DNA of 11,344 nt, taken from JACPLA01 sp035291905. Its GTDB lineage: Bacteria; Bacteroidota; Ignavibacteria; UBA10030. Each line of letters opens with the position of its first letter. Position 1 is the stretch's first letter. The DNA lies in contig DATDRF010000080.1 of NCBI GenBank assembly GCA_035291905.1, positions 1 to 11,344 of the forward strand, read 5' to 3'. Made by a program: the position numbers and the translations under genes. The notes beneath the pieces are model-generated. The model saw nothing but the letters and a program-made list of their open reading frames with translations, had not been told where the DNA came from and did not search any database. Positions 5,430-11,344 of the stretch are shown here, one piece after another.

Positions 5430-7052
5430 TCAATCGTGATGAGACTCACGATAGTCCTTTGCCGCCTTCACAAAATCCCTGAAGAGGGGATGAGGGTTGA
5501 TTGCCCTCGACTTAAGCTCCGGATGAAACTGTCCGGCGACAAACCACGGATGACCGGGAAGCTCGATAATCTCGACCAGCGAATTGTCCGGTGCGACGCC
5601 GCTGAAGATCATCCCGTTGTCGTTGAGCTTCTTTCGGAACTTGTTGTTCACTTCAAAGCGGTGCCGATGACGTTCGTAGATGAGTTCCTTCTTGTACGCA
5701 GCGTACGCCTTGGTCCCTTTCGTCAGGAGACACGGGTATGCTCCCAGACGCATCGTTCCGCCCATTGCTTTGACGCTCTTCTGGTCCAACATGAGATCAA
5801 TGACATTGTACCTGGTGTTCTTGAATTCCGTGCTGTTTGCTCCCTGCATGTTGCACACGTTGCGCGCGAACTCAATCACCGCACACTGCAGCCCAAGGCA
5901 TATGCCGAAGAACGGAATGTTCGTTTCCCGAACGTACCGGATGGCGGCGATTTTCCCCTCAACTCCGCGTTCCCCGAAGCCGCCCGGGACGAGGAGTCCG
6001 TCGACACCCTGGATGTACTTTTCCGGGCCGTGACGTTCGATTTCTTCGGCCTTCACCCACTTGAGATCCACAGCAACGTCATTCTCGGCCCCGGCATGAA
6101 CAAACGACTCGTTGATACTCTTGTATGCATCGAGAAGGTCGGTGTATTTACCGCATATGCCAATGGTGACCCGTCCCGTCGGGCGCTGCACTCGGTTCAC
6201 GAAGCGGGTCCACCGACGCAGATCCGGCCTCGAACATTTGATATTCAGCTTCTCGATGACGAGTTGATCCAGCTTCTCGCGCTCGAATACCAACGGCACC
6301 TCATAGATTGAACTCACGTCCCGCCCTTCTACGACGGCTTCGGGCTGCACGTTGCAGAACAGCGCAATCTTCTCGCGTAGATCGATCGACAACGGCCTCT
6401 CCGACCGGCATATCAGAATATCGGGCTGCAGCCCGATCTCCAGCAGGGTTTTGACGCTGTGCTGTGTCGGTTTTGTCTTGAGCTCGCCTGCAGATCGGAT
6501 ATAGGGAACAAGGGTCACATGAATGTTGAGGGCATTGCGATGGCCGACACTCAGGGTGAATTGACGAATCGCTTCAAGAAACGGGAGACTTTCTATGTCG
6601 CCGACGGTTCCGCCGACTTCGGTGATGACCACGTCGTATTTTCCTGAGGCGCCCACGCTTGCGATACGCCGCTTGATTTCATCCGTTATGTGCGGAATGA
6701 CCTGCACCGTCGCGCCGAGGTAGTCACCTTTTCGCTCTCTCGAAATCACCTCATAATAGATCTGACCTGTGGTGGCATTGTTCTGCCTGGTCATACTCAC
6801 GTCAAGAAACCTCTCATAATGCCCGAGATCCAGGTCCGTTTCGGCCCCATCATCCGTCACATAGACCTCCCCGTGCTGGAAGGGATTCATCGTCCCCGGG
6901 TCCACATTGATGTAAGGATCAAACTTCTGAATCGTGACGCGGAGCCCCCTGGACTTGAGAAGAAGTCCGAGAGATGCCGCTGCGATTCCTTTTCCGAGGG
7001 ACGAAACGACGCCGCCGGTGACAAAGACATACTTGACGTGATTTCTTGCCAT
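5430..7052 (-). CDS. pyrG: CTP synthase
   Basis: A 540-residue, full-length cytoplasmic CTP synthase, which converts UTP, ATP and glutamine to CTP in the last step of de novo pyrimidine nucleotide synthesis. The N-terminal synthetase domain (about 1-275) has the ATP-binding GGVVSSLGKG at 13-22, the KFDPYINVDPGTMNPFQHGE stretch at 43-62 and ITEVGGTVGDIES at 143-155. The C-terminal class I glutamine amidotransferase domain (about 293-535) has the oxyanion-loop PGGFG at 356-360, nucleophile Cys385 in GICLG, and the His510/Glu512 pair in FHPE. All catalytic residues are present. The ATG at 7052 has AAGGAAGG closely upstream. It follows kdsB by 22 bp, so the two are probably cotranscribed, which suits a CTP supplier next to a CTP consumer. 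Confidence 0.98.
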   Translation of the reverse strand: MARNHVKYVFVTGGVVSSLGKGIAAASLGLLLKSRGLRVTIQKFDPYINVDPGTMNPFQHGEVYVTDDGAETDLDLGHYERFLDVSMTRQNNATTGQIYYEVISRERKGDYLGATVQVIPHITDEIKRRIASVGASGKYDVVITEVGGTVGDIESLPFLEAIRQFTLSVGHRNALNIHVTLVPYIRSAGELKTKPTQHSVKTLLEIGLQPDILICRSERPLSIDLREKIALFCNVQPEAVVEGRDVSSIYEVPLVFEREKLDQLVIEKLNIKCSRPDLRRWTRFVNRVQRPTGRVTIGICGKYTDLLDAYKSINESFVHAGAENDVAVDLKWVKAEEIERHGPEKYIQGVDGLLVPGGFGERGVEGKIAAIRYVRETNIPFFGICLGLQCAVIEFARNVCNMQGANSTEFKNTRYNVIDLMLDQKSVKAMGGTMRLGAYPCLLTKGTKAYAAYKKELIYERHRHRFEVNNKFRKKLNDNGMIFSGVAPDNSLVEIIELPGHPWFVAGQFHPELKSRAINPHPLFRDFVKAAKDYRESHHD

Positions 7053-7074
7053 GACCTTCCTTCAGCAATAATCG

Positions 7075-7833
7075 TTATGAGGGTTTCTTCAGGATCTGAA
7101 TAACCCTTTCTGCATCTTCCATTGTGTCGACAGGAATGCTGTCGAATCTCGTAACGCCTGCTTTGATCTTGTATCCGTTCTCCAGTATTCTCAGCTGTTC
7201 GAGCTTCTCCGCCTGTTCAAGGCGTGATTCCAGGAGACCGCTGTACGTTTTCAGAAAAGCGGCGCGAAAGACATACAGGCCAATATGCTTGTAGAACGTT
7301 GCATGTCGGAGCCATTCTTTTTGGTTTGGGGCGTCCCGCAGGAATGGAATCACAGAGCGCGAAAAATAGAGCACGTAGCGGTTCTCCGCAAGCGCCACCT
7401 TGACGATGCCAGGGTTCAGCAGCTCGTCCGTCGATTCGATCTTCCTCACCAATGTGCCGACCGGTGCATCCGGGTCGTCAAGCAGCACCTGGACCGCCTC
7501 GTCGATCATCTCGGGGACAATCAGAGGCTCGTCTCCCTGAATGTTGACAAAAATGTCGGCCTTCATTTCCTTTGCGACGGCGGCCACCCGGTCGCTGCCG
7601 CTGCGGATTTCGGGCGAGGTGAGCATCACGTTGCCGCTGAATTGCTTCACCACCAGCTCGATGCGAGAGTCATCGGTCGCAACGACCACCTCGTTCACGA
7701 GCCGCGCCCGCGAAGCCTGCTCATAGACCCGCTGGACCATTGGCTTGCCAAGGAGGTCAATGAGCGGCTTTGCAGGAAGCCGCTGTGAAGCATACCTCGC
7801 TGGGATGACTCCGATGACTTTGTTTTTTTTCAT
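7075..7833 (-). CDS. kdsB: 3-deoxy-manno-octulosonate cytidylyltransferase (CMP-Kdo synthetase)
   Basis: A 252-residue cytoplasmic enzyme of normal family length that joins Kdo to CMP using CTP, activating it for transfer onto lipid A in LPS synthesis. The nucleotide-binding start VIPARYASQRLPAKPL spans residues 9-24. VVVATDD follows at 49-55, the SGSDR segment at 78-82, and the metal-binding QGDEPL motif at 99-104. The gene implies an LPS-bearing outer membrane. It is followed by pyrG after 22 bp. The start codon is the ATG at 7833, but no Shine-Dalgarno sequence precedes it: the bases just upstream are the end of the GxxExxY cassette repeat, seven bases away. Translation may rely on a leaderless-like or A-rich start (the first codons are ATG AAA AAA AAC) or on coupling. 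Confidence 0.97.
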   Translation of the reverse strand: MKKNKVIGVIPARYASQRLPAKPLIDLLGKPMVQRVYEQASRARLVNEVVVATDDSRIELVVKQFSGNVMLTSPEIRSGSDRVAAVAKEMKADIFVNIQGDEPLIVPEMIDEAVQVLLDDPDAPVGTLVRKIESTDELLNPGIVKVALAENRYVLYFSRSVIPFLRDAPNQKEWLRHATFYKHIGLYVFRAAFLKTYSGLLESRLEQAEKLEQLRILENGYKIKAGVTRFDSIPVDTMEDAERVIQILKKPS

Positions 7834-7840
7834 AGACTAT

Positions 7841-7880
7841 AACGCAAAGGCGCAAAGGACGCAAAGGTACGCAGAGGTTG
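7841..7880. repeat. Left array of the cassette
   Basis: Units begin at 7843 (CGCAAAGG), 7851 (CGCAAAGGA), 7860 (CGCAAAGGTA) and 7870 (CGCAGAGG). The array lies between the kdsB start codon and the GxxExxY stop codon and is the inverted counterpart of the array at 8295-8335. Confidence 0.85.
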
Positions 7881-7882
7881 AA

Positions 7883-8266
7883 TCACTCCGGAAGTTTGTT
7901 GACAATCCTCCGAATGCCATCCGCCAATCTCTCCACATGGAAGTTAATCAGCAATCCCAACCTTTTGTCCAGGAAGCGATTATATGTCAACACTTGAGCA
8001 TACATCACTGGCGGAACCACCTCTATAGCCTTCAAATCAACGACAAGTTTGTTCTCAACGACAAAATCGACACGATACCCACAGTCAAGTTTTACGCGCT
8101 TATAAATGATAGGGACAGGTTTCTGACGTTCAAAAACGAGACCCTGATCTTCCATTTCCGCTGCCAGACATTCCTCATACGCACTCTCAAGCAATCCCGG
8201 GCCGAGTGCCTTGTGCACTGAAATCGCGCATCCTATGACCTTGTTTGAGATTTCATTTTCGTTCAT
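7883..8266 (-). CDS. GxxExxY family protein, PD-(D/E)XK nuclease-like
   Basis: A 127-residue protein. The family-naming motif is GLLESAY at residues 24-30. A nuclease-like core follows: Asp67 in YRVDFVVE, then D77-L78-K79 in VVDLKAIE with Glu82, resembling the D-(x)n-D/E-x-K arrangement of the PD-(D/E)XK fold. The end carries the usual TYNRFLDKRLGLLINF stretch (94-109). Length is normal for the family and all motifs are intact. The biological role of the family is not established; nuclease activity is inferred from the fold only. The ATG at 8266 is chosen because a G-rich RBS (GGGGGGA) lies about four bases upstream; an in-frame TTG at 8278 would overlap that RBS. It sits between gatC and kdsB, same direction, inside a pair of inverted repeat arrays. 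Confidence 0.9.
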   Translation of the reverse strand: MNENEISNKVIGCAISVHKALGPGLLESAYEECLAAEMEDQGLVFERQKPVPIIYKRVKLDCGYRVDFVVENKLVVDLKAIEVVPPVMYAQVLTYNRFLDKRLGLLINFHVERLADGIRRIVNKLPE

Positions 8267-8294
8267 TTTTCCCCCCAAGTTGGTGCTATTGTTT

Positions 8295-8335
8295 GCCTTC
8301 TTTGCGTTCCTTTGCGCTCTTTGCGACTTTACGTT
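8295..8335. repeat. Right array of the cassette (inverted copy)
   Basis: Read on the minus strand, units begin at 8333 (CGTAAAGT), 8325 (CGCAAAGAG), 8316 (CGCAAAGGAA) and 8306 (CGCAAAGAAGG). The distances of 8, 9 and 10 nt equal those at the left end. It ends six bases from the gatC stop codon (8344-8342) and lies upstream of the GxxExxY start, so it forms most of that gene's 5' leader. Confidence 0.85.
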
Positions 8336-8341
8336 AAAGAC

Positions 8342-8653
8342 TTATGACTTGTTCTTCCCCTTCCCTCCCCCAATGACTTTTGGAACCTTGAAGAACTTGT
8401 CTGTTTTCGCAGGCGCGTTTTGAAGCGCCTCCTCGGATGAAAACCCCTGAGTCACCTTGTCATCCCTCAGGCGATTACTCAACTCGATCACATGCGACAG
8501 GGGTTTCACGTTCTCCGTGTCGACACTGTTCAACTGTTCGACATACTTGAGGATCTCATTGAGCTGATGGGTGAGAGCCTCTTTTTCGGCATCGTTGAAA
8601 TCCAGATGCGCCAGGCGGGCGATGTGTTCGACATCCTTCAATGAAACCGGCAT
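8342..8653 (-). CDS. gatC: Aspartyl/glutamyl-tRNA amidotransferase subunit C
   Basis: A 103-residue protein of standard GatC length. It opens with the family signature VSLKDVEHIARLAHLDF (residues 3-19), followed by a helix (LTHQLNEILKYVEQLNSVDT), the VKPLSHVIELSNRLRDD loop and the conserved end TDKFFKVPKVI. GatC binds and stabilises GatA in the GatCAB complex, which amidates misacylated Glu-tRNA(Gln) or Asp-tRNA(Asn) in the cytoplasm. gatA and gatB are not in the window, so the complex is encoded at more than one locus. It begins 9 bp after plsC, probably in the same transcript. The stop codon is six bases from the outer end of the GxxExxY cassette repeat, so the insertion left the reading frame intact. 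Confidence 0.95.
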   Translation of the reverse strand: MPVSLKDVEHIARLAHLDFNDAEKEALTHQLNEILKYVEQLNSVDTENVKPLSHVIELSNRLRDDKVTQGFSSEEALQNAPAKTDKFFKVPKVIGGGKGKNKS

Positions 8654-8662
8654 GGCTTTCTT

Positions 8663-9373
8663 TCACACTGGTTCAACGAAATTCTTCTCTATCACACGAT
8701 GAACCTTCTCCATCAATTCGCGCTCATCCTCTTTCCCTCCGATCCCCTGCGTCTCAATGGCACTGTCCAGCACCAGGTCTATGTCGGCCGGATGTACGCG
8801 CAGGGAGCCCTTCGGCAGAATCCTGTAGCTGTTGTTGATCGCAACGGGAATAACAGGAACGCCCGATCGCGCGGCCAGCGCAAAAGCCCCGCGCTTGAAC
8901 GGCTGGAGCTTGCCATCCCTCGTCCTCGTCCCCTCGGCGAACAAGAGCACCGAAGCGCCTTTGCGGATCTGTTCCGCTGCCTTGTCCAGACTCTTGAACG
9001 CGTCCTTGGCGTTCGCCCGATCGATTCCGATATAGGGGCCAAATTTGAGGGCCCAACCCCAGATCGGCACGACCTGCAATTCTTTCTTGAAAACGATCCT
9101 GATCTGGTCCGGAATCCCCACAATCATTGCAGGAATATCGAACCAGCTCGCATGGTTCGCCACATAGATCACTCGTTCTTTCCCTTCGATGTGTTCAAGC
9201 CCCTGCACTTTCACATTGATGCGAAATATCCACAGAATGGTCTTTGACCATGCGTAGGCAGACCAGTGGTAAAGCCTTCCGGTTCGTTCCACCGGAATGG
9301 AAAACAGCGCCAGCAGCGAGAAAGGAACTGCCAGCAAGAGCACCACAACCCCCTTGATCAAAGTCATAATCAT
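8663..9373 (-). CDS. plsC: 1-acyl-sn-glycerol-3-phosphate acyltransferase
   Basis: A 236-residue membrane-associated acyltransferase that adds the second acyl chain to lysophosphatidate, forming phosphatidate for phospholipid synthesis. Residues 4-27 form a membrane helix. The catalytic motif is NHASWFD at 73-79 (His74, Asp79). The glycerol-phosphate-binding motif is FAEGTRTRDGK near 145-155, followed by FKRGAFALA and the VPVIPVAI segment at 172-179, all typical of the PlsC/LPLAT family. The ATG overlaps the stop codon of the upstream protease gene by four bases (ATGA), indicating translational coupling; a second in-frame ATG two codons later is also possible. Other LPLAT members act on lysophospholipids or lipid A, so exact substrate is the main uncertainty. 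Confidence 0.93.
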   Translation of the reverse strand: MIMTLIKGVVVLLLAVPFSLLALFSIPVERTGRLYHWSAYAWSKTILWIFRINVKVQGLEHIEGKERVIYVANHASWFDIPAMIVGIPDQIRIVFKKELQVVPIWGWALKFGPYIGIDRANAKDAFKSLDKAAEQIRKGASVLLFAEGTRTRDGKLQPFKRGAFALAARSGVPVIPVAINNSYRILPKGSLRVHPADIDLVLDSAIETQGIGGKEDERELMEKVHRVIEKNFVEPV

Positions 9374-10566
9374 GGAACGTGCACCGTTTCCAGATACTTG
9401 ATTCTCCGCCCTATCGAGGGATGACTATGAAACAGAAACTCGATAAGGGGATGCGGATCCGTGTCTGCCAGGTTCACCCGTCCCAGTTTTATCAGAGCGT
9501 TGGCGAAGGAATCCTTCGTTCCCGTCAACCGAACAGCGAACCGATCTGCAGCACGTTCATGGAAACGCGAGAGGATATTGTTCAAAGGGGCCGTCACAAA
9601 GGAAAATAGTGCGAGCCACAGGCCGAGGAGCGGCAGTGCTGCAACAGCGTCGCCCGATGCGAAGCCGAACCAATTCAGGCTGGCGGCATACAATTGGGCC
9701 GTTACGTAGAGGCCCGCGAACGTGCTCGCGGTTCCGACAAGGATCATGGTCCGAAGGTGCCGGAGCTTGTAGTGACCCAGTTCATGCGCAACGACCGCTT
9801 CAATCTCATCATCCGTAAAATTCGCAAGCAGAGTGTCGCCGAGAACGATTCTTCTTGCCTTTCCGATCCCCGTAAACGCAGCATTTGCCTTCTTCGTGTT
9901 CTTGCTCATGTCGAAAACAAACACCCCCGTAATCCGCATCCCCACCCGTTCGCAGATGGCCATCACGCGTTCCTTGAGGCCGCTTTCTTCCATCGGCTTG
10001 AATTTGTAAAAGAGTGGGAAGAGGACGACCGGTGCCAACCGGGCCAACACGACGGAAAACACGAACAGCAGCATCCCCACGGGGAGCCACCAAAGATTCC
10101 CGAAGTTTCGGAGAGACCAGAAGAGAGCAATCAGGACCGGAGCCGTCACCGCGCCGCCGACGAGCCCGGCCTTCACCCCTTCAAGAATCCAGCGGCCGAA
10201 CGACTGATTCGAAAGGCCGTGGCGATGTTCAAGGAAGTAACCCGAGGAGACTCTCAGCGGAAAGCCAACGACGGTTTCGGCTGCACCCAGAACAAAGGCG
10301 AATGCGAGCAAGACCGCATAGTCATGGTCAAACACATTGCGTACGATCGACTCGATCCTGGCAGTGAGCCCTGTGGCAAGAAGGAGAAGAGTAAGAAGAA
10401 AAAAGAGCCCGGTCTGTGCGAGCCCGAAGGCGAGCTTGATTCGGCTGTACTGTTTTGCTCTTAAAGGATCGGTCGCGGGGGTAGAAATCTCTTGAAGCTT
10501 AACGACAGGGGGAGCTTCTTCAATGGGGTGGTTTTGTTCTCGAATTGCGGGTCCGGCACGCTCCAT
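9370..10566 (-). CDS. Ste24-type (M48A) membrane zinc metalloprotease
   Basis: A 398-residue integral membrane protease from the ATG at 10566; an in-frame GTG at 10578 would add four residues. There is a polar N-terminal tail (to about 40), then several membrane helices and the zinc site HELGH (261-265) in VVAHELGHYKLRH. The third zinc ligand is a glutamate near 337 in SRFHERAADRFA. The segments PLFYKFKPMEESGLKERV, TKKANAAFTGIGKARRIVLGDTLL and HPSIGRRIKYLE are family hallmarks. In eukaryotes Ste24 trims CaaX proteins; bacterial versions are thought to serve membrane-protein turnover, and no CaaX substrate is suggested here. It is the first gene of the plsC-gatC run, overlapping plsC by four bases. 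The RBS is weak. Confidence 0.92.
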   Translation of the reverse strand: MERAGPAIREQNHPIEEAPPVVKLQEISTPATDPLRAKQYSRIKLAFGLAQTGLFFLLTLLLLATGLTARIESIVRNVFDHDYAVLLAFAFVLGAAETVVGFPLRVSSGYFLEHRHGLSNQSFGRWILEGVKAGLVGGAVTAPVLIALFWSLRNFGNLWWLPVGMLLFVFSVVLARLAPVVLFPLFYKFKPMEESGLKERVMAICERVGMRITGVFVFDMSKNTKKANAAFTGIGKARRIVLGDTLLANFTDDEIEAVVAHELGHYKLRHLRTMILVGTASTFAGLYVTAQLYAASLNWFGFASGDAVAALPLLGLWLALFSFVTAPLNNILSRFHERAADRFAVRLTGTKDSFANALIKLGRVNLADTDPHPLIEFLFHSHPSIGRRIKYLETVHVP

Positions 10567-10610
10567 CAAATGTGGCACATCAGAATGGTGGGGTGATCGG
10601 TGGTTTGCTT

Positions 10611-10639
10611 AAAGTAGGAAATGCATTGATGAAAAGCAA
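10611..10639 (-). promoter_or_regulatory. Weak candidate promoter for the protease-plsC-gatC run
   Basis: On the minus strand TTGCTT (10639-10634) and TACTTT (10616-10611) are 17 bp apart, about 45 bases ahead of the protease ATG. Each matches the sigma70 consensus only partly, so this is a guess supported mainly by position and spacing. Confidence 0.3.
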
Positions 10640-10657
10640 GACATTGATTTGAAAAGC
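10624..10657. repeat. Imperfect direct repeat upstream of the protease gene
   Basis: CATTGAT-GAAAAGC at 10624-10637 recurs as CATTGAT-TT-GAAAAGC at 10642-10657, two 14-base matches differing by a two-base insertion. One copy overlaps the candidate -35 element, so a regulator site is possible, as is a chance A-rich duplication. Confidence 0.4.
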
Positions 10658-10734
10658 TTTGCGAAACCCACTTTGGGAGGGAACGACTTCGAGGTGTTAC
10701 GGATGGAGGAGATATCCGAGGACAATACAGGCGG

Positions 10735-10770
10735 AAAACAAAAAAGGAGAGTACCGACTTACTCTCCTTT
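10735..10770 (-). terminator. Intrinsic terminator of the beta-barrel gene
   Basis: On the minus strand an 11-bp perfect stem pairs 10770-10760 with 10753-10743 (core AGGAGAG/CTCTCCT) around a six-base loop. It runs into a tract of six T, one G and four T (10745-10735). It begins 24 bp after the stop codon of the outer-membrane protein gene, separating it from the protease operon. Confidence 0.85.
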
Positions 10771-10793
10771 CTTGAATTTGAAGTTGGAACGCT

Positions 10794-11342
10794 TTACAGC
10801 TTGTACGCAACTCCGACATTGAAGAATCCGAGACCGTATCCGAGCTCGCCGTAAACAGCAAGATTCGGATTGAAGTAGTACCGTGCACCGCCGTAGATTC
10901 CGAAAATCATATAGCTTCCGGAAGCACTTGCAGAGAAGGATCCGAATCCCGTGTTCACCGTTGAAGCTGAAGAGGAAACGATGTTATAACCCAGCATCAG
11001 CCCTGCGTAGGCATCAAGATCCGGGTTGTTCTCCAGAAAATGGTAGCCGCCGCGTGCTCCAATGATGATGTAGGTGTACGTCCATTCGCCGAAACCGCCA
11101 AACGTCTCTTTCGACCCGGAATACCCCAAAACACCACCCAGCGAAATCTTTTCCTCAAATCCATACTCGTATCCGACCGTAATCGGGGGAAGAGTGGAAG
11201 AACCATACACTCCCGCCATTCCGAATCCGATACCTGCATGAATAGCGTTGTTTCCTTTCATATAAGCATTCTGTCCGACGGCAACACCTGTTGCCAGGAG
11301 GACCAGTACAACGAACAAAGCAAGCATTCTATATTTAATCAT
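10794..11342 (-). CDS. Small outer-membrane beta-barrel protein
   Basis: A 182-residue protein with a signal peptide (MIKYRM then a hydrophobic core, likely cleavage after GVAVGQ near residue 24). The mature part alternates aromatic/hydrophobic and small residues in repeated strands: HAGIGFGMAGVYG, PITVGYEYGF, SLGGVLGYSGS, YIIIGARGGYHF, DAYAGLMLGYNI, YMIFGIYGGARYYF, AVYGELGYGLG and FFNVGVAYKL. This suits an eight-strand OmpA/OmpX-like barrel, and the final hydrophobic strand resembles an outer-membrane assembly signal. Function cannot be told: such proteins are structural or adhesive, or small channels. The ATG at 11342 lies two bases from the window edge, so its RBS and promoter are outside and a longer start cannot be excluded, though the signal peptide looks complete. 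It has its own terminator and is probably monocistronic. Confidence 0.85.
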   Translation of the reverse strand: MIKYRMLALFVVLVLLATGVAVGQNAYMKGNNAIHAGIGFGMAGVYGSSTLPPITVGYEYGFEEKISLGGVLGYSGSKETFGGFGEWTYTYIIIGARGGYHFLENNPDLDAYAGLMLGYNIVSSSASTVNTGFGSFSASASGSYMIFGIYGGARYYFNPNLAVYGELGYGLGFFNVGVAYKL

Positions 11343-11344
11343 AC

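Larger units (their letters stand above)
7841..8335. mobile_element. Putative small cassette: GxxExxY gene between matching inverted repeat arrays
   Basis: The segment between the gatC stop codon and the kdsB start codon is bounded by inverted arrays of CGCAAAGG-like units, four at each end, with identical unit spacing of 8, 9 and 10 nt. The outer ends both read AACG. Inside is only the GxxExxY gene; the left array starts two bases after its stop codon. Just outside, AGACTAT (7834-7840) and AGACTTAT (8338-8345) may be the remains of a target duplication or part of a longer inverted repeat. No transposase is present, so if mobile it needs a factor in trans or its own nuclease-like product. Mobility is inference; the repeat geometry is directly visible. 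Confidence 0.6.

Noticed and set aside
4620..6311. 563-residue open frame on the plus strand
   Set aside because: It lies antisense to the secreted-protein gene and most of pyrG, has no recognisable domain, and its composition is that expected of the reverse frame of real genes. pyrG is certain.
7841..8335. CRISPR array at the CGCAAAGG repeats
   Set aside because: The units are 8-10 bp with no spacers, and the two arrays are inverted around a gene; there are no cas genes.
9694..10464. 256-residue open frame on the plus strand
   Set aside because: It is antisense to the Ste24-type protease, rich in R, H, E and K with no domain or leader, and it has no RBS support.

Overview
This 11.3-kb window reads as chromosomal DNA from a Gram-negative member of the FCB (Fibrobacterota-Chlorobiota-Bacteroidota) group, most likely the Ignavibacteria/Chlorobi side. 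Three things suggest this: a secreted protein with a type IX secretion (Por) C-terminal sorting domain containing the NYPNPFNP and LGREVATL signatures, an LPS gene (kdsB), and an outer-membrane beta-barrel protein. The lineage is inferred from protein style only. Every gene I can support lies on the minus strand, so transcription runs from high to low coordinates. No gene-free stretch exceeds 300 bases. The longest are about 227 bp (10567-10793), 222 bp (1128-1349) and 209 bp (3012-3220).

Right end (11342 to 10794): an outer-membrane beta-barrel protein followed by a clear intrinsic terminator. Next comes a tight housekeeping run (10566 to 5430): an M48A/Ste24-type membrane protease, plsC (4-bp overlap), gatC (9-bp gap), a GxxExxY-family gene, kdsB and pyrG (22-bp gap). 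PyrG makes CTP and KdsB consumes CTP to activate Kdo, so those two fit together; PlsC and KdsB both serve the cell envelope.

The most striking structure lies between gatC and kdsB. The GxxExxY gene is enclosed by inverted arrays of CGCAAAGG-like units whose unit spacing (8, 9, 10 nt) is the same at both ends. The roughly 495-bp segment (7841-8335) looks like a small cassette that landed in the gatC-kdsB junction, and it now supplies the sequence just upstream of the kdsB start codon.

Left half (5384 to 1): a secreted protein with an ambiguous start, a lipoprotein with a C-terminal membrane helix, a small T9SS-sorted protein with a good promoter, a secreted metal-dependent amidohydrolase (YtcJ-like) with a promoter and nearby palindromes, a single-domain response regulator with an intrinsic terminator, a half-size EamA transporter, and the first six codons of a further gene at the window edge. 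The T9SS protein carries a heptanucleotide tandem repeat that is read in frame through its sorting domain. Most of these look like separate transcription units.
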